Shown here: piece after piece, positions 1 through 7,752 of the stretch | How positions within the stretch are numbered: the first letter of the stretch is position 1 | Layout: every line of letters begins with the position of its first letter | Virus record (IMG/VR): IMGVR_UViG_3300007504_000959 | Span: 1-56,564 of that record | Direction: 5' to 3' (one strand) | From: a virus | Length of the DNA stretch: 56,564 nt | Notes under the pieces: generated by a model | What the model was told of the DNA's origin: nothing | Database searches by the model: none | What the model saw: only the letters and a program-made list of their open reading frames with translations | Position numbers and translations under genes: made by a program

Positions 1-95
1 GGTACAGACCCGCCCGAAGGCGTCGTACGGGTCAACAACCTCCTGCTTCAGAAACTGTAGTCAGTCCGTAGGAGGGATCTCAGGAACTCGAGCAT
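1..95 (-). CDS. Partial hypothetical protein, runs off window
   Basis: An ATG at 95 follows a GAGG ribosome site and starts a frame MLEFLRSLLRTDYSF. That frame hits a stop near position 48. The -1 frame continues as LKQEVVDPYDAFGRVC to the window edge and reads like real protein. One T is probably missing from a T-run. Only about 30 residues are visible, so no function can be given. It is the last gene of the minus-strand group that starts at 1631. Confidence 0.45.
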
Positions 96-96
96 C

Positions 97-606
97 CTAT
101 TCCTCTGGTGTAGAGATTAGGACCTCCATGCGCAGCAAGAGCCTGATCTCCTCGTCCTGGTTTGGTGCGGTCGTTTCCTTGGTCAGGGAGTGCTCCCTGA
201 TCTTCTTCCAAATCAGGTCCCTGATCCGCTGCCGGTCCTGCCAGTGGAGGTAGGACATGAGGTTCGCCAGGGGTTGGTCCTGGACACGCGCGCCCTCGGG
301 GGGTGAGATCCAGGCGCGGATGATAAGGAACTCTCCGACAAGGCCCTCCTCGGAGTTTAAGCCGAGGCTGGTCCAGTCCTCCGTCAAGAGCTTCTCCCTG
401 GTCCGTTCCTCCAACTCGATCAGCGTATGGGCCAGGTCGAACTCGCACCCCTTGATGACGTCCTCGGCTATGTGGCTCGCCATGATCCTTGGGAAGACCT
501 TCGTGCAAAGCAACATCCGGGACAGCACGAACACGAGGTTCCCCAATACACCATCCCTTATCCTCTCGCGAAGCAGAAGCTGCTTCGGGTTCTGGTCTAC
601 CGACAT
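97..606 (-). CDS. Hypothetical protein, 169 aa
   Basis: The ATG at 606 overlaps the stop of the upstream gene, and AGGAGG lies 11 nt ahead, so this start is preferred over longer frames. The protein starts MSVDQNPKQLLL and is largely helical. It has a mildly hydrophobic stretch near residues 15-35 and many charged residues in the second half. I do not recognise a family. It is co-oriented and translationally coupled with the gene at 597-1088. Confidence 0.7.
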   Translation of the reverse strand: MSVDQNPKQLLLRERIRDGVLGNLVFVLSRMLLCTKVFPRIMASHIAEDVIKGCEFDLAHTLIELEERTREKLLTEDWTSLGLNSEEGLVGEFLIIRAWISPPEGARVQDQPLANLMSYLHWQDRQRIRDLIWKKIREHSLTKETTAPNQDEEIRLLLRMEVLISTPEE

Positions 607-1088
607 CGCTCTGCATCCTCCTCGGCTGTAGGCAGGTCCGGGATCTTGGATATCAGGTCCCCTCCGCAGGACCACGCCCCCATTACCCTCTCCATTTCGG
701 CGTCTGCCTTTGCCAAGACTCGGTCCTGCGTCTCCTGTGGGCAAGCCCATAGCAACAACCGGACCTGGTGGTCATGGGCTCGGGTCTCTGGCCGCACCAA
801 GAAGTTCCCGAACTTGACCTCCGGGAGATCCTCCTTGAGCCTCCGCTCGGCGATGGACGCCTCGAGCTCCCGGCGGGCCTCCTCCAGAGTCTCCCGGCAG
901 GCGTCCATCTGGGCCCGTGCGATCCTCTGGGATATCCATCTCTCGGCGGACTCGTGTGACTCCAGGAGCATCCGGACCAAGGGGCCCAGGAACAACGAAT
1001 ACACGCACAGCCGGAGCGGGGTCCTCTTGATCAGCTCCCAGTAGGTCGGTCGCTCGTGTTCCTGAGCAGCAGTATCCGTGCTATCCAT
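597..1088 (-). CDS. Hypothetical protein, possible single membrane segment, 163 aa
   Basis: The ATG at 1088 has GGAGAGGAAG directly upstream and overlaps the stop of the preceding gene. Residues about 25-45 (LRLCVYSLFLGPLVRMLL) could form one membrane segment. Residues about 60-90 (RETLEEARRELEASIAERR) look like a charged coiled helix. The family is unknown. It is the middle member of a tightly overlapping minus-strand trio. Confidence 0.7.
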   Translation of the reverse strand: MDSTDTAAQEHERPTYWELIKRTPLRLCVYSLFLGPLVRMLLESHESAERWISQRIARAQMDACRETLEEARRELEASIAERRLKEDLPEVKFGNFLVRPETRAHDHQVRLLLWACPQETQDRVLAKADAEMERVMGAWSCGGDLISKIPDLPTAEEDAERCR

Positions 1089-1631
1089 CTTCCTCTCCTT
1101 CGGATTCCCAGAACTTCAGGCCATCGGAGATCTCCGGAAGGAGGGCTCCCGGGCCCAGTCCTCTCTCCGTGATCTGCCCCAGCGATAGCGCCTTCACCTT
1201 TCGGCGGCAGATCTCCGTTGCCTCTTGTATGATCCTCTCCCTCTTCTCAGAGGAGGTCATCCACAGCATAAAGTAGAACCAGCTTCTCTTGAGCGCGTCG
1301 TCCTCCTGGGTCCCAGGCCAATACGCCCAAGGGGGCCGGAACGCAGGCGTCCATCCAGCTTCTGCTGCGCAGCGTCCCTGCGCAACCTGTCCAGGGAGCG
1401 GCCCAACTTCTGGGCTCTATCGACTGACTTCAGGATGTCCTCTTGATGGGAGTGATGGGAGTTCATGAAGTTGCACGCTATAAATCGCGTCGTGAAATCC
1501 TCGGCCTTTTCCTCCCCAAACAAGAGGAAGAAGGACCAGAACGGCCCCAGACCTCCGAAGAGCACCACCCCCGCCCCGTAATACAGGAGGTTGCGCAGGG
1601 TCCACTTCCGGCTGTGTCGGTCTGTCTTCAT
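1081..1631 (-). CDS. Hypothetical membrane protein, frame broken near 1330
   Basis: The ATG at 1631 starts MKTDRHSRKWTLRNLLYY and a hydrophobic stretch (YGAGVVLFGGLGPFWSFFLLF). This frame degrades into low-complexity text near 1345. The -1 frame reads naturally from there (FRPPWAYWPGTQEDD) through MTSSEKRERIIQEATEI to a stop at 1081. The two pieces are best read as one protein of about 182 residues interrupted by a missing base. A GGTAAC motif lies at 1640-1645, immediately before the GGGGGG ribosome site. Confidence 0.55.
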
Positions 1632-1685
1632 CCCCCCTGGTTACCCTATGGCGCCTCTTCGCAATGCAAGCCGGAGGGTTGAGAA

Positions 1686-2300
1686 ATGGCCGATAAGAAA
1701 CTGCCCACCCCTTCCGGAGGAGGAAGCCCCAACGCTCAGGCTGAGACTCTCAAGAGTCTCCCCCTCTCTCAGCTCATCGCCGCCCCCTTTGAGGCGGCCT
1801 GTGAGGCGCAGGTACAGCTTGCTCTCGCCCAGGCTGATTTCATCGACCAGATCGGGATGGTCCGGACCCAGGACGAGGGATCAGATACGTTCTCCAAGCA
1901 AGCTCGTCTGGTTCAGTTCTCTGCGACCAACCAAGCCGGAGAACAGGTTCAGGTCTCGGTTCCTCTCCTCTCCATCGTATCCGTCCCCTCCTTGGCCATC
2001 AGGGAGATCTCCGTCGACTTCCAGGTCGAGATCAAGACGTCCTCCCGTGTCTCTGCGTCCAAGAAGAAGGATGCCTCCGTCGCGGCCTCCGCCTCCGGGG
2101 GCTGGGGTCCCTTCCGTGCCAAGGTCGAGGTCTCGGGGTCTGTCAGCTCCCAGAGGGACCGGACCCGCTCCACAGATACGTCATCCAAGTATCAGATCTC
2201 CGTCTCCGCTGAGGATAGGGGTCCTCCGGAGGGCCTCTCCCGGCTGCTGGAGGTCCTGACTGAGTCCATCCAGACCAAGCCCTCGGAGGGAGGTTCCTGA
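1686..2300 (+). CDS. DUF2589 family protein, 204 aa
   Basis: The central and C-terminal parts match the DUF2589 pattern: two stretches of alternating beta residues, ISVDFQVEIK around residues 105-114 and YQISVSAEDR around 165-175, separated by a Ser/Ala-rich linker, and ending in a short helix GLSRLLEVLTESI. The N-terminus has the usual helix LPLSQLIAAPFEAACEAQ. Members occur in bacteria and large phages, and the role is not established. The gene overlaps the next one by TGATG, so the pair is probably co-translated. Confidence 0.75.
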   Translation: MADKKLPTPSGGGSPNAQAETLKSLPLSQLIAAPFEAACEAQVQLALAQADFIDQIGMVRTQDEGSDTFSKQARLVQFSATNQAGEQVQVSVPLLSIVSVPSLAIREISVDFQVEIKTSSRVSASKKKDASVAASASGGWGPFRAKVEVSGSVSSQRDRTRSTDTSSKYQISVSAEDRGPPEGLSRLLEVLTESIQTKPSEGGS

Positions 2301-2701
2301 TGACGCCAAACCTCCCCCTCATCCTGATGCTTCTCTCCGCAGCCTTGGGCCAGGACCCGTCCGTAGGAGGAGGAACAGCGGCTCCTGAAGGGGCTCTGAC
2401 CATCCCAAGTGATCTGCTCGGCGACCTCGGCTATTTCGGCGCCATTCTTGGGGCTGGGGGTGGCGCCGGTTGGGCGGCCTTGAAGGGCATCAAAGCCGGC
2501 GCCCACAGGATCGGCCAGGCTATCGAGAACCTGACGAAGTCCATGACCGACTTCATCAACGCGATGGTAGCAGAGATCAAGGACGGCAAGCCGATTCACA
2601 TCTCCATGTCCCACCGCCACGTTCACGTGATTCATGTCGTCCAATACGAGGGTGATCCTGCGAAGGCCCCTCCGCTCGGCTCTGTTGATCTGAATCCCTG
2701 A
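2300..2701 (+). CDS. Putative secreted or membrane protein, 133 aa
   Basis: It starts at an ATG that overlaps the stop of the DUF2589 gene. Residues 1-18 (MTPNLPLILMLLSAALGQ) look like a signal peptide or N-terminal anchor. A glycine-rich hydrophobic stretch (LGYFGAILGAGGGAGWAALKG, about 42-62) could be a second membrane segment. The C-terminus has an unusual His cluster (HISMSHRHVHVIHV). The family is unknown. Coupling to the DUF2589 gene suggests the two act together, which is inference. Confidence 0.65.
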   Translation: MTPNLPLILMLLSAALGQDPSVGGGTAAPEGALTIPSDLLGDLGYFGAILGAGGGAGWAALKGIKAGAHRIGQAIENLTKSMTDFINAMVAEIKDGKPIHISMSHRHVHVIHVVQYEGDPAKAPPLGSVDLNP

Positions 2702-2731
2702 CGGTAACGTCTGGTCTCAACGGAGGCCAGA

Positions 2732-3307
2732 ATGCGCGTCGTGCTGATGGGGATGCCGGGTGTCGGCAAGACGACCCAGGGTGCCCTGCTCGCCGAGAGG
2801 CTTGGGATTCCCCATATCCAGACCGGCCAGATCTTCCGCACCCTCTCTGGTGTTCCCGAAGACATCCAAGAGAGGGTCCGGGGATACATGGACCGGAACG
2901 AGTTCGTCCCTGATGACCTAACCCAGCGGGTGGTCCAGGCTCGTCTCAGCCTACCGGACTGTGCTGAGGGGTGGGTCCTCGACGGCTACCCGAGGACTGT
3001 CCCCCAAGCGCGGTTGTTTCGGTCCGCCTACTCGATGGATCCGGACCCTGTGCGAATCGTCCACCTGCTCCTCTCCGGGGATCCCGGGCTGGTCCAGGAG
3101 CGCCTCAAGGCTCGTCTGTTGGGGCGTGCTCGGGGTCCCGATGATCACGAGACGGCCATCCGAAAGCGGGTCTCTGACTACGAGGCCAAGACCCTACCCG
3201 CGATCTGGTTCCTCCAGGCTCGATTCCTCTTTGCCTCGAACGTCCTGGCCAATGAGAAGATTCCGGTGGTCCATCAGAGGCTCCTCTCGGTTCTCTGCTT
3301 GCCTTGA
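2732..3307 (+). CDS. adk: Adenylate kinase
   Basis: It transfers phosphate between adenine nucleotides (ATP + AMP to 2 ADP). The P-loop GMPGVGKTT is at residues 7-15. The AMP-site region IPHIQTGQIFR follows, then the LID-preceding DGYPRT motif near residue 87 and late arginines (RARGPDDHETAIRKR). At 191 aa it is a short-LID form. CGGTAACG lies 24-29 nt before the ATG, with GGAGG as ribosome site. It belongs with the dNK, dCMP deaminase and pyrF genes as a nucleotide-supply set. Confidence 0.85.
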   Translation: MRVVLMGMPGVGKTTQGALLAERLGIPHIQTGQIFRTLSGVPEDIQERVRGYMDRNEFVPDDLTQRVVQARLSLPDCAEGWVLDGYPRTVPQARLFRSAYSMDPDPVRIVHLLLSGDPGLVQERLKARLLGRARGPDDHETAIRKRVSDYEAKTLPAIWFLQARFLFASNVLANEKIPVVHQRLLSVLCLP

Positions 3308-3570
3308 TCCTTTCAGGTTGGCCACACCCGTTGGATCTCCCGACCGAGCTCGACGGGAACATCATCTACGAGGGTCCGATCGAGCATCCCCGGTTCGGAG
3401 AGGTCGAGGCCGTAGAGGCTCTCCTACGTGCCCGCAAGTCCCTCGTGGAAGCGGGTGCCTACGACGCAGCAGACGAGCTTCGAGTACGGCTACAGGACTC
3501 CCACGGAGTTACTGTAGTCGATGAGGGCTCCCGGGAGGACCGCTACACAAGGTGGCGCTTCCGGTCCTGA
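3304..3570 (+). CDS. Small protein like the C-terminal tail of cysteinyl-tRNA synthetase, 88 aa
   Basis: It uses a TTG start overlapping the adk stop (TTGA). Residues 38-85 read RARKSLVEAGAYDAADELR, then VRLQDSHGVTVVDEG, then RYTRWRF. This follows the CysRS C-terminal pattern AR..K.(Y/F)..AD.LR..L...GV...D...(T)RWR. No catalytic domain is present. The role is unknown. It might bind tRNA, but that is inference. Confidence 0.6.
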   Translation: MILSGWPHPLDLPTELDGNIIYEGPIEHPRFGEVEAVEALLRARKSLVEAGAYDAADELRVRLQDSHGVTVVDEGSREDRYTRWRFRS

Positions 3571-3623
3571 CGAGCCATTCCGGGTTTCGCGGTTATGCTA
3601 TCCGTGATAGCCCGGAGGACCCC

Positions 3624-4247
3624 ATGACCACATTCGTACCCACAGCGGTGCTGGTCCTCAACATCGACTTCACCCCGTTGAACGTCATCTCCTGGCGTGG
3701 GGCCATGGAGAAGCTCCTGTCGGGGAAGGTCCAGTTGGTTCAGGACTACGCAGGTCGCACTCTCAGCTCCGCGACCGAGAGCTTCCCGTATCCCGCTGTG
3801 GTTCGGGTCATCTCTCGGTACGTGAAGCGGAAGGTGCGTCTCAACCGGCAGAACGTCCTGGCTCGGGATGACTACACCTGCCAGTACTGCGGAGCCAAGC
3901 CTCGGAACAAGAGCGGGAAGCCTCGCCTCGAGGATCTGACGATCGACCACGTCATTCCGCGTGCTCAGGCCAAGGACGGACACGTCAAGGTTCCTGGGGT
4001 CAAGCGGAAGTGCAGGGTCACCAGCTGGCGGAACCTCGCCACGGCCTGCTACGGATGCAACTCCACCAAGGGTCCGCAGACGCCTCGCCAGGCAGGGATG
4101 AAGCTCCTGAAGAAGCCGTGGGTTCCCACCACGGTGGACGTCGCTCGGATGACGATCTTCAAGTATCGGATCCCGGACGAGTGGTCCTTCTATCTGCCCG
4201 AGGGCAGCCCCTGGCGCAGCTACTGGACTGCTGAGCTCATCGACTAA
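3624..4247 (+). CDS. HNH endonuclease-like protein, 207 aa
   Basis: The N-terminus VLVLNIDFTPLNVISWRGAM is typical of the HNH subgroup found beside phage and bacterial housekeeping genes. A zinc and HNH core follows: YTCQYCG, LTIDHVIPRAQ, WRNLATACYGCNSTKG. Two CxxC pairs flank the catalytic DHV. The start at 3624 has CCGGAGG upstream; longer frames lack support. It is not next to a tRNA, unlike the homing endonucleases in this window, so it may be a resident nuclease. Confidence 0.8.
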   Translation: MTTFVPTAVLVLNIDFTPLNVISWRGAMEKLLSGKVQLVQDYAGRTLSSATESFPYPAVVRVISRYVKRKVRLNRQNVLARDDYTCQYCGAKPRNKSGKPRLEDLTIDHVIPRAQAKDGHVKVPGVKRKCRVTSWRNLATACYGCNSTKGPQTPRQAGMKLLKKPWVPTTVDVARMTIFKYRIPDEWSFYLPEGSPWRSYWTAELID

Positions 4248-4900
4248 AGGAAGCCTGCCAAGGGCTTCCTGCTGACGACGCCATCCTTGGTCTTCTGGAC
4301 CATCCACCGCACCCCCCGTGGATCGTGGGGGTCGTGGTGGGAGGTCACGTGGATGAACTTGCGGGTCTTGATGTCAAAGCCCAGTCTATGGGCGATGTAG
4401 ATGGGACCTCTGTTCGTGAACTTGATCTCTCCCAAGGCCCAGAGGACGAACAGGAGGGAGGAGCTCGCCAGGCTGCCGAATAGCCAGCGAGAGGCCTCCT
4501 GAACGAGCTCGTCGCCGAACTGCTCTTCCAGAGCGTCGGCGAGGTCCTCGTCCATATCGATGTGCTCTACCTGCAGTTGGTAGGGGTCCCTCTTCAGGCC
4601 GTTCCGGTAGGCGTTGGAATGGAAGCACGCCTCGTTTGCGGCGAGGGCTTCGATGAGGAGCAGAACCACGACCTTCTTGTCCGGATCTTCGATCGCCTGG
4701 ACCAACTGGATGTAGTTCTCGGCCAGCTTCTCCAACACCTTCTTGTATCTGCGGAGGTAGCGCATCGCCTCCTTCCGAGTCCGTAGAACCCGGTCTTCAG
4801 GAAGGAGGATCGCTCTGATCTCCGGCTCCGAGCCGTCTTTCTTCGACTCGTCAGGGGTGGTGGCGCCTGTCGGGAGGTCTGGGAGAAGGGATTGAAGCAT
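4244..4900 (-). CDS. Hypothetical membrane-associated protein, 218 aa
   Basis: The start MLQSLLPDLPTG at 4900 is chosen because everything upstream is antisense to the 4956 gene. A helical central region (RTRKEAMRYLRRYKKVLEKL) is followed by one likely membrane segment (LFGSLASSSLLFVLWALG, about 150-168) and a basic C-terminus. There is no clear ribosome site ahead of the ATG. The stop overlaps the convergent HNH gene by 4 nt. The family is unknown. Confidence 0.65.
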   Translation of the reverse strand: MLQSLLPDLPTGATTPDESKKDGSEPEIRAILLPEDRVLRTRKEAMRYLRRYKKVLEKLAENYIQLVQAIEDPDKKVVVLLLIEALAANEACFHSNAYRNGLKRDPYQLQVEHIDMDEDLADALEEQFGDELVQEASRWLFGSLASSSLLFVLWALGEIKFTNRGPIYIAHRLGFDIKTRKFIHVTSHHDPHDPRGVRWMVQKTKDGVVSRKPLAGFL

Positions 4901-4955
4901 GCCGGTTAGATACCGTATCCAGGGGCCTCCGGGTATCTCTTCCCCGGAGGTTGTC

Positions 4956-5339
4956 ATGTCTGACCAGAACATTCTCGACGAGGCCGTGGACAAGACGGAG
5001 GAGTTCGTCATCGATGCTCTGGATGGCGTCCTGGAAGAGGGTCTGGATGACCTGACCGATGACATGATCCGGGTGGTGGACGAAAACTTCGACCACCTCA
5101 CAGGGAACGAGAGGGCGGACCTCGTGGCCTCTGCTGCCGCTACCTGGCTCACCACCCAAGGGGTCGCCTGGGTAGATGAGCATGAGGAGCAGGCCAAGGC
5201 ATGGATCCTCTCTCGCGTCTCCATGCGGTTCGACCAGCTTCGCGAGAAGATCGATGAATGGCGAGAGGGCCGTCCCGAACGGGTCGCTTCTCGGCGGAAG
5301 AAGAGGGCTGAGCGCAAGGCCAAGCGCCGCTCCCGCTGA
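4956..5339 (+). CDS. Hypothetical acidic protein with basic tail, 127 aa
   Basis: CGGAGG lies ahead of the ATG at 4956. The protein starts MSDQNILDEAVDKTEE and is acidic and helical for about 105 residues. It then ends in a strongly basic tail (RRKKRAERKAKRRSR), which could bind nucleic acid or the packaged genome. The family is unknown. It is divergent from 4244-4900. Confidence 0.7.
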   Translation: MSDQNILDEAVDKTEEFVIDALDGVLEEGLDDLTDDMIRVVDENFDHLTGNERADLVASAAATWLTTQGVAWVDEHEEQAKAWILSRVSMRFDQLREKIDEWREGRPERVASRRKKRAERKAKRRSR

Positions 5340-5714
5340 CTACAGGTCGAGCTCCCTGCGGAGCTCCCTGATTGCCTTGTTCAGCTTCTTGGGGGCGTTC
5401 TCCTGGGGGGCAAAGAACACGGTTCGCTCGGCTCTATGTCCGAAAGATCTTGGGGTCCGCCAACGCATCGTCAAGTGGATGAAGAAGCCCCCCTTGGTCT
5501 CCCCCGCTTCCCCGTTGAGGTAGTAGCGGGCCCTCTGTCCGTTGGGTCTCCGGACATTGACATAAGACCAGATAGCTCGAGGGACTCGGTGGGAGAGAAC
5601 CTGGAAGGAGCTCTGGTAGCCTCCGATGTGCTTCGGGTTGGCTCCGTCTATCCAACGGATGTTCCTCTCCCTGGTGAACTGGATCTCCATCCATTCCTTG
5701 GTGGTCATAGGCAT
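5340..5714 (-). CDS. Hypothetical protein, 124 aa
   Basis: It starts MPMTTKEWMEIQFTRER; the second methionine at 5708 is an alternative. A beta-rich core (YYLNGEAGETKGGFFIHL) is followed by a basic helical end (KKLNKAIRELRRELD). The stop abuts the convergent gene at 5339. The family is unknown. Confidence 0.65.
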   Translation of the reverse strand: MPMTTKEWMEIQFTRERNIRWIDGANPKHIGGYQSSFQVLSHRVPRAIWSYVNVRRPNGQRARYYLNGEAGETKGGFFIHLTMRWRTPRSFGHRAERTVFFAPQENAPKKLNKAIRELRRELDL

Positions 5715-5892
5715 GAGTGGATATCCATCACCACCAAGAGGGAAAGAACCAACACTGCCCCAACCAAGAGGGCCTGGAAGACGGATTCAGGCAGACGTCG
5801 GAAGATAAGGCACTCCGGGACGGAGGCACCTCCTGCAGGACTCGAACACAGCCCTGGCAGGAGGCGAGCCTGCGCTCTATGAAGGAGAGGAA
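5715..5892 (-). other. Intergenic region with hairpin and possible tiny membrane ORF
   Basis: Minus-strand sequence around 5822-5860 forms an 8-bp stem (CCTCCTGC/GCAGGAGG) whose loop contains TTCGAGT, a T-arm-like sequence. It lies just downstream of tRNA-Arg and could be a tRNA remnant or a processing hairpin. At 5705-5815 the minus frame reads RRLPESVFQALLVGAVLVLSL, a membrane-like segment without a clear start codon. Neither is certain. Confidence 0.3.
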
Positions 5893-5970
5893 TGGCGCCT
5901 CGACCAGGACTCGAACCTGGGACCGACAGCTTAGAAGGCTGGTGTTCTAATCCAACTGAACTACCGAGGC
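5893..5970 (-). tRNA. tRNA-Arg(TCT), CCA encoded
   Basis: Cloverleaf: acceptor GCCTCGG/TCGAGGC, T8, anticodon loop CTTCTAA (anticodon TCT), T-arm CCAGG-TTCGAGT-CCTGG, discriminator G and encoded CCA. The anticodon stem CCAGC/GCTGT has one mismatch at 27-43. It lies 13 nt downstream of the Vsr-like endonuclease gene. Confidence 0.9.
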
Positions 5971-5983
5971 ACAAAGAGGTCTC

Positions 5984-6616
5984 TCAGACAAGAGATTTTA
6001 CTCTCGAGACTGTTTCCTCACTGAACGCCTTTGGGTAGTGTACTTCCAAAACCGTCCACCCTCCCTCAATCAGGAGGAGGTGACGGTTCCGATAGTACCG
6101 CTTCAAGCGTCCAGGCTGAGTGTTGTTCGGCACCACTTCGTAGTGCTGGTTACCGTTCACCTCAATCGCGACCTTCTTGCTTGGGAAGGCAATGTCGAGA
6201 GAGAAGAACCGGTCTTTGAACGGCATGTACTCTTCCTCAAAGGTGAGCCCTTCTTCCCGGAGCCGCCTTTTGAGGTGCTCGCAGGGCACACTCACGAACT
6301 TGTCTTTTCTTCGCCACGGGTGTTTGTCCGGGTTCTCCCGCAACCATCGAAGACGGGCGGCTGAGACCTTGTCCCGACTTTCCTGTGTCCAAACCCGGTT
6401 CCTGTTGGCTTCGGCAAGGACTTTCTTGACACTGTCCGGACACTCTGTGAGAGTTCCTGCTGTGTAGCCGTTGCGGAAGTTCTTCTTCGCGGCTCTCGCC
6501 GCCCTCAAGTTCTCGACGTACACCGAACGCTTGGGGTTTTCCGAGCACCACCGGACATGGCTTGAGAACGCCCGAGAGCGAACTCCCGGATCTTTCCTGC
6601 AATGTGGACAGAGCAT
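5984..6616 (-). CDS. Homing endonuclease, Vsr/DUF559-like (EDxHD type)
   Basis: Start at 6616 is chosen for its GGAGG at 5-nt spacing. Layout: an N-terminal zinc finger (CPHC about residue 4, H and C near 25), a basic DNA-binding stretch with NUMOD-like VWTQESRDKVSAARLRWL, then a Vsr/DUF559 nuclease fold with LDIAFPSKKVAIEVNGNQHY (acidic residue and E-N-Q-H core) and GWTVLEVHY. The architecture matches the gene at 41324-41977. It sits between a broken tRNA 5' half and intact tRNA-Arg, so a tRNA gene is its likely target. EDxHD assignment is by motif order only. Confidence 0.75.
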   Translation of the reverse strand: MLCPHCRKDPGVRSRAFSSHVRWCSENPKRSVYVENLRAARAAKKNFRNGYTAGTLTECPDSVKKVLAEANRNRVWTQESRDKVSAARLRWLRENPDKHPWRRKDKFVSVPCEHLKRRLREEGLTFEEEYMPFKDRFFSLDIAFPSKKVAIEVNGNQHYEVVPNNTQPGRLKRYYRNRHLLLIEGGWTVLEVHYPKAFSEETVSRVKSLV

Positions 6617-6652
6617 TGGGCCTCCGTACCCGCAGCGAGGCATAGGGTATCT

Positions 6653-6688
6653 AAAGGCCGTTGCTCTATCCAACTGAGCTAAGGAGGC
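6653..6688 (-). pseudogene. Truncated tRNA, 5' half only
   Basis: GCCTCCT, T8, A9, D-arm GCTC/GAGC and anticodon stem ACGGC are intact. The sequence diverges inside the anticodon loop after CTT and runs into the endonuclease leader. No matching 3' half is nearby; AGGAGGT near 5825 could pair with the acceptor. It looks like a tRNA cut by insertion of the downstream endonuclease gene. Confidence 0.6.
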
Positions 6689-6703
6689 GTGTGGTGACGG
6701 ATT

Positions 6704-6720
6704 CCGTTACCGTTTCAATC
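6704..6720 (-). promoter_or_regulatory. Promoter-like GATTGAAACGGTAAC motif
   Basis: On the minus strand GATTGAAACGGTAAC ends about 18 nt before the truncated tRNA start. The identical 15-mer occurs on the plus strand at 21937-21951 ahead of the gene at 21988. The CGGTAAC core recurs before many genes in the window. Confidence 0.45.
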
Positions 6721-6762
6721 TTCGCCTTTGAAGCATCGGGATCTCCCTTCCGATAAGTCCTG

Positions 6763-7119
6763 CTAACCTGCCCTGCGTCGCTGAGCTCGCCATTGCTTGG
6801 GTGTAAGACCCCCGAGCTCCGGAAGGCACCACTCGCCTTGGCCTCCGAAGGTCCTCCGGCGCAGCACCTTCCCGTTGTTCCAGAGCCCCTGGAGGACGAC
6901 GTTGATCCCGGCTATCTGGCCTGTGATCTCCATCATCATTTCGGCAATGCGGTCCTCTCGGTAGGGCCAGTCCTCGTGTTGGGTCTCCCCGCTGGAGACG
7001 TCCTGCGCGATGCCCTCTGAATAGCTGTCCTGGAGCTTCCGCCAGACACAGGCGTTGGTCCAGGCTACGTTGGGGTCTGATTGCAGGACAGCGAGGACCA
7101 GCTCAGGAGAGGGTGTCAT
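6763..7119 (-). CDS. Hypothetical protein, 118 aa
   Basis: ATG at 7119 with GAGGAG about 10 nt upstream. MTPSPELVLAVLQSDPNV plus a following helix could be a winged-helix-like start, and the C-terminus is basic (PKQWRAQRRRAG). No family recognised. Confidence 0.65.
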   Translation of the reverse strand: MTPSPELVLAVLQSDPNVAWTNACVWRKLQDSYSEGIAQDVSSGETQHEDWPYREDRIAEMMMEITGQIAGINVVLQGLWNNGKVLRRRTFGGQGEWCLPELGGLTPKQWRAQRRRAG

Positions 7120-7161
7120 CAGCAGGTGCTCCTCGTAGGAGGAACAGACCCCATATCCAGG

Positions 7162-7752
7162 CTATTCCAGAGCGAGGGCTTCCTTGTAGATCCCCACCAC
7201 GGCAGCCCAGGCGTCCTTCCCGATGGAGTTCTCTGCGAGAGCAGAGAAGGCGTCCATTACCAGCAGGCTTGCGTGTCCCAGGTTCTTCCGGGTGTGGATA
7301 ATGGGAGCCTTCGGCTTGTGCATCCCTGCGTCCTGGATGTCCTGAAGCTTCTTCTCAAGGTCGGTCAGAGCTACCGGGATGTTGTTCACCGCCCGGCCAA
7401 CCATCGTGGTCTCGTGGGGAGTCAGGTCCTCGAGCTCCAGGAGAGTCCCCAGGTATGTCTCAGACTTTTGGAGAAAGAGGATCCCTCGAGCTCTCTCGAT
7501 CTCGATGCTCCCTCTGGTTCCAATCAGAAGAGGAACCAGAGGCGCCAGGAACTCCTGCCGGAGCGCATCCCCGGTAGGACCCAGCCCCATGTAGTCGTTC
7601 ATGGAGACCCCGATGTTCGACAGTATCCAGCAGGCGCATTGGGGATAATGGGAGTGAGGCTCTCCTGCCAAGAGAGCTACAGCCTCCATGAAGCAGTACT
7701 CCTTTTCTTGGGGGGCGTGCCCTCCGGCCTTCAGCTGGGGGATCTGGGTCAT
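7162..7752 (-). CDS. Conserved phage-type hypothetical protein, 196 aa
   Basis: GGAGG precedes the ATG at 7752, which overlaps the stop of the upstream gene. Residues 17-45 carry a C-x-MEA...LAGE.HSHYPQC motif. I associate this cysteine/histidine pattern with conserved unknown proteins of phages and actinobacteria. The rest is helical with basic and acidic clusters. Function unknown. Confidence 0.7.
   Translation of the reverse strand: MTQIPQLKAGGHAPQEKEYCFMEAVALLAGEPHSHYPQCACWILSNIGVSMNDYMGLGPTGDALRQEFLAPLVPLLIGTRGSIEIERARGILFLQKSETYLGTLLELEDLTPHETTMVGRAVNNIPVALTDLEKKLQDIQDAGMHKPKAPIIHTRKNLGHASLLVMDAFSALAENSIGKDAWAAVVGIYKEALALE

Noticed and set aside
3543-4307. A 254-codon minus-strand ORF opposite the HNH gene.
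   Set aside because: The HNH frame carries the conserved metal and catalytic residues; the opposite frame has no ribosome site or domain.
5896-6688. A group I intron containing the Vsr-like gene inside a split tRNA.
   Set aside because: The tRNA half at 6653-6688 has no matching downstream exon, and tRNA-Arg at 5893-5970 is complete on its own; no P7 pair was found.
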